Below, one piece after another: positions 21,300 to 22,593 of a stretch of 22,593 nucleotides of DNA. Position 1 is the stretch's first letter. Every line of letters begins with the position of its first letter. Source of the stretch: Candidatus Adlerbacteria bacterium RIFCSPHIGHO2_02_FULL_54_18 (GTDB taxonomy: Bacteria; Patescibacteriota; Minisyncoccia; Phycocordibacterales; SBAW01). The DNA lies in NCBI GenBank assembly GCA_001775445.1, contig MEWV01000003.1, positions 1-22,593 on the forward strand. Direction: 5' to 3'. A program made the translations under genes and the position numbers. The notes under the pieces are model-generated. The model saw only the letters and a program-made list of their open reading frames with translations. It had not been told where the DNA came from and did no database searches.

Positions 21300-22593
21300 A
21301 TGGCACTCCTCGACTTTCTAAAATCAAAAAACTCCGCCGGAGCATCTATCACCTCCGTACTCCCCGAGCAGATATACAAGCAGGGAGTGCTTGAGCTCCA
21401 AGACGTGATAGCGCCCTCCGCGCTCAAGATTACACCGCGCGAGCTCAATTTGGGAGACAAAATTGCGCGGACATTTTTTGTAATGTCGTATCCGCGCATG
21501 CTCACCGACAGCTGGTTCAGCCCGGTGATAAATCTCGACCGCGTGCTCGACGTATCAATCTTTATCCATCCCATCGACTCGGCCGATATACTGCGCAAGT
21601 TCCAAAAAAAGGTCGCCGAGGTACAGAGCCAGATTATGGCGCGGGAGGAAAAGGGGATGGTGCGCGACCCCATCCTCGACACCGCCTATCGCGACCTCGA
21701 AGACCTGCGCGACCAGCTCCAGCAGGCGCAAGAAAAAATCTTCGACGTCGGCGTCTATATCACGATATACGGCGGGACGGTCGAGGAGCTCGACAAGGCC
21801 GAAAGCGAAATAAAGTCGATGCTCGAGAGCCGGCTGGTCTACGTCAAGCCGGCGCTCTTCCAGCAGGAGCAGGGGTTTAAGTCCGCGCTTCCACTCGGCC
21901 GCGACGAGCTCGCTGTCACCTCCAAGCTCAACTCCTCGCCTCTCTCATCGATATTCCCCTTTGTCTCTTTTGACCTCACCTCTGACAAAGGGATACTCTA
22001 CGGAGTCAACCGCCACAACGCCTCACTCGTGCTTTTTGACCGCTTTTCGCTCGAGAATTACAACTCGGTTATTTTTGCCAAGTCGGGCTCGGGCAAGTCC
22101 TACGCCACCAAACTCGAAATTTTGCGCACACTGATGTTTGATACCGACGTCATTGTTATAGACCCCGAGAGGGAGTACGAGTTCCTCTCCCAGGCGGTCG
22201 GCGGACGCTACTTCAACATCTCGCTCAACTCCGAACACCACATCAACCCCTTCGACCTGGCCCCGCCGCGCGAGGACGAGTCGCCAGCGGACATCCTGCG
22301 CTCCAATATTGTGGCGCTGGTGGGGATGTTTCGCATTATGCTCGGAGGCCTAACCCCGGGAGAGGACGCAATCATCGACAAAGCAATCACCGAAACCTAC
22401 GCGCTCAAAGACATTACTGTGGACTCCAATTTTGCCGAAGTGGAGCCGCCGCTCCTCTCCGACTTCGAGCTGGTGCTCGCCGGCATGGAAGGGTCGGAGT
22501 CGTTGGTGCAGCGGCTCTCCAAGTACACCAAGGGCACATGGGCGGGGTTTATAAACCAACCGACCAACGTCGACATCAACAAAAAGTTCGTCG
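21300..22593 (+). CDS. VirB4/TraC-type secretion ATPase, 3'-truncated by window
   Basis: The ATG at 21300 opens 431 complete codons that run off the window, so the C-terminus is missing. The N-terminal 230 residues are a VirB4-type domain with a coiled-coil-like stretch (about 100-150). The ATPase module has Walker A AKSGSGKS at 260-267 and VIVIDPERE at 284-292, with HHINPFDLAPP further on, all typical of VirB4/TraC. These hexameric ATPases power pilus assembly or substrate transfer at the inner membrane. Walker A has Ala where Gly is more usual at its first position, which should not impair binding. This is the motor of the operon that begins at 13247. Confidence 0.92.
   Translation, partial: MALLDFLKSKNSAGASITSVLPEQIYKQGVLELQDVIAPSALKITPRELNLGDKIARTFFVMSYPRMLTDSWFSPVINLDRVLDVSIFIHPIDSADILRKFQKKVAEVQSQIMAREEKGMVRDPILDTAYRDLEDLRDQLQQAQEKIFDVGVYITIYGGTVEELDKAESEIKSMLESRLVYVKPALFQQEQGFKSALPLGRDELAVTSKLNSSPLSSIFPFVSFDLTSDKGILYGVNRHNASLVLFDRFSLENYNSVIFAKSGSGKSYATKLEILRTLMFDTDVIVIDPEREYEFLSQAVGGRYFNISLNSEHHINPFDLAPPREDESPADILRSNIVALVGMFRIMLGGLTPGEDAIIDKAITETYALKDITVDSNFAEVEPPLLSDFELVLAGMEGSESLVQRLSKYTKGTWAGFINQPTNVDINKKFV

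Noticed and set aside
1..22593. CRISPR arrays, tRNA or rRNA genes and insertion sequences
   Set aside because: I saw no regularly spaced repeats, tRNA-like cloverleaf, rRNA signature or transposase. Only the recombinase fragment at the left edge hints at mobility.

Overview
The window looks like a chromosome segment of a Candidate Phyla Radiation (Patescibacteria/Parcubacteria-type) bacterium, probably one of the more GC-rich lineages. This rests on three things. Compact housekeeping genes are mixed with short secreted or membrane proteins of unknown family. A type IV secretion-like cluster (peptidoglycan-binding protein, VirB6/TrbL-like channel, PrgI, split VirB4/TraC) follows in an order I associate with Parcubacteria. 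TGA acts as a normal stop, so the recoded Gracilibacteria/Absconditabacteria code is not in use. Placement is by recognition only; no search was run.

Layout. 1-325 (-): start of a tyrosine recombinase, cut by the window edge. 399-992 (+): two small membrane proteins ending at a terminator. 1160-2168 (+): rpsO, then a NYN-domain nuclease-like protein. 2258-2698 (-): membrane protein with a consensus sigma70-type promoter. 2845-2994 (+): tiny exported protein. 3139-8883 (+): pnp, a CPR-type membrane protein, a TraR/DksA-like factor, comM/yifB and a HhH-GPD DNA glycosylase. 8910-10004 (-): LysM-LysM-M23 peptidase. 10206-12916 (+): UvrD/PcrA helicase split by a one-base frameshift, then rsmA. 12891-13226 (-): small secreted protein. 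13247-22593 (+): the secretion-like operon, running off the right end inside the VirB4 ATPase.

The last operon reads as an envelope-spanning machine: membrane-anchored proteins (one with two peptidoglycan-binding domains), a polytopic VirB6-like pore with a long Pro-rich tail, PrgI, and a VirB4-type motor whose N-terminal region and ATPase region are separate genes. The nearby LysM-M23 hydrolase could open the wall for it, which is an inference from proximity. comM, UvrD, the glycosylase and the recombinase form a loose DNA-uptake/repair theme but are not one operon.

Two genome-scale signals stand out. First, many genes have a TATA-type -10 box ending exactly six bases before the start codon (rpsO, the NYN gene, uvrD, the recombinase, and both genes of the divergent pair at 13226/13247), which predicts leaderless mRNAs; others have a conventional leader and Shine-Dalgarno. 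Second, short palindromic sequences lie in frame inside pnp, uvrD (two kinds) and rsmA, and a related palindrome overlaps the pnp promoter.
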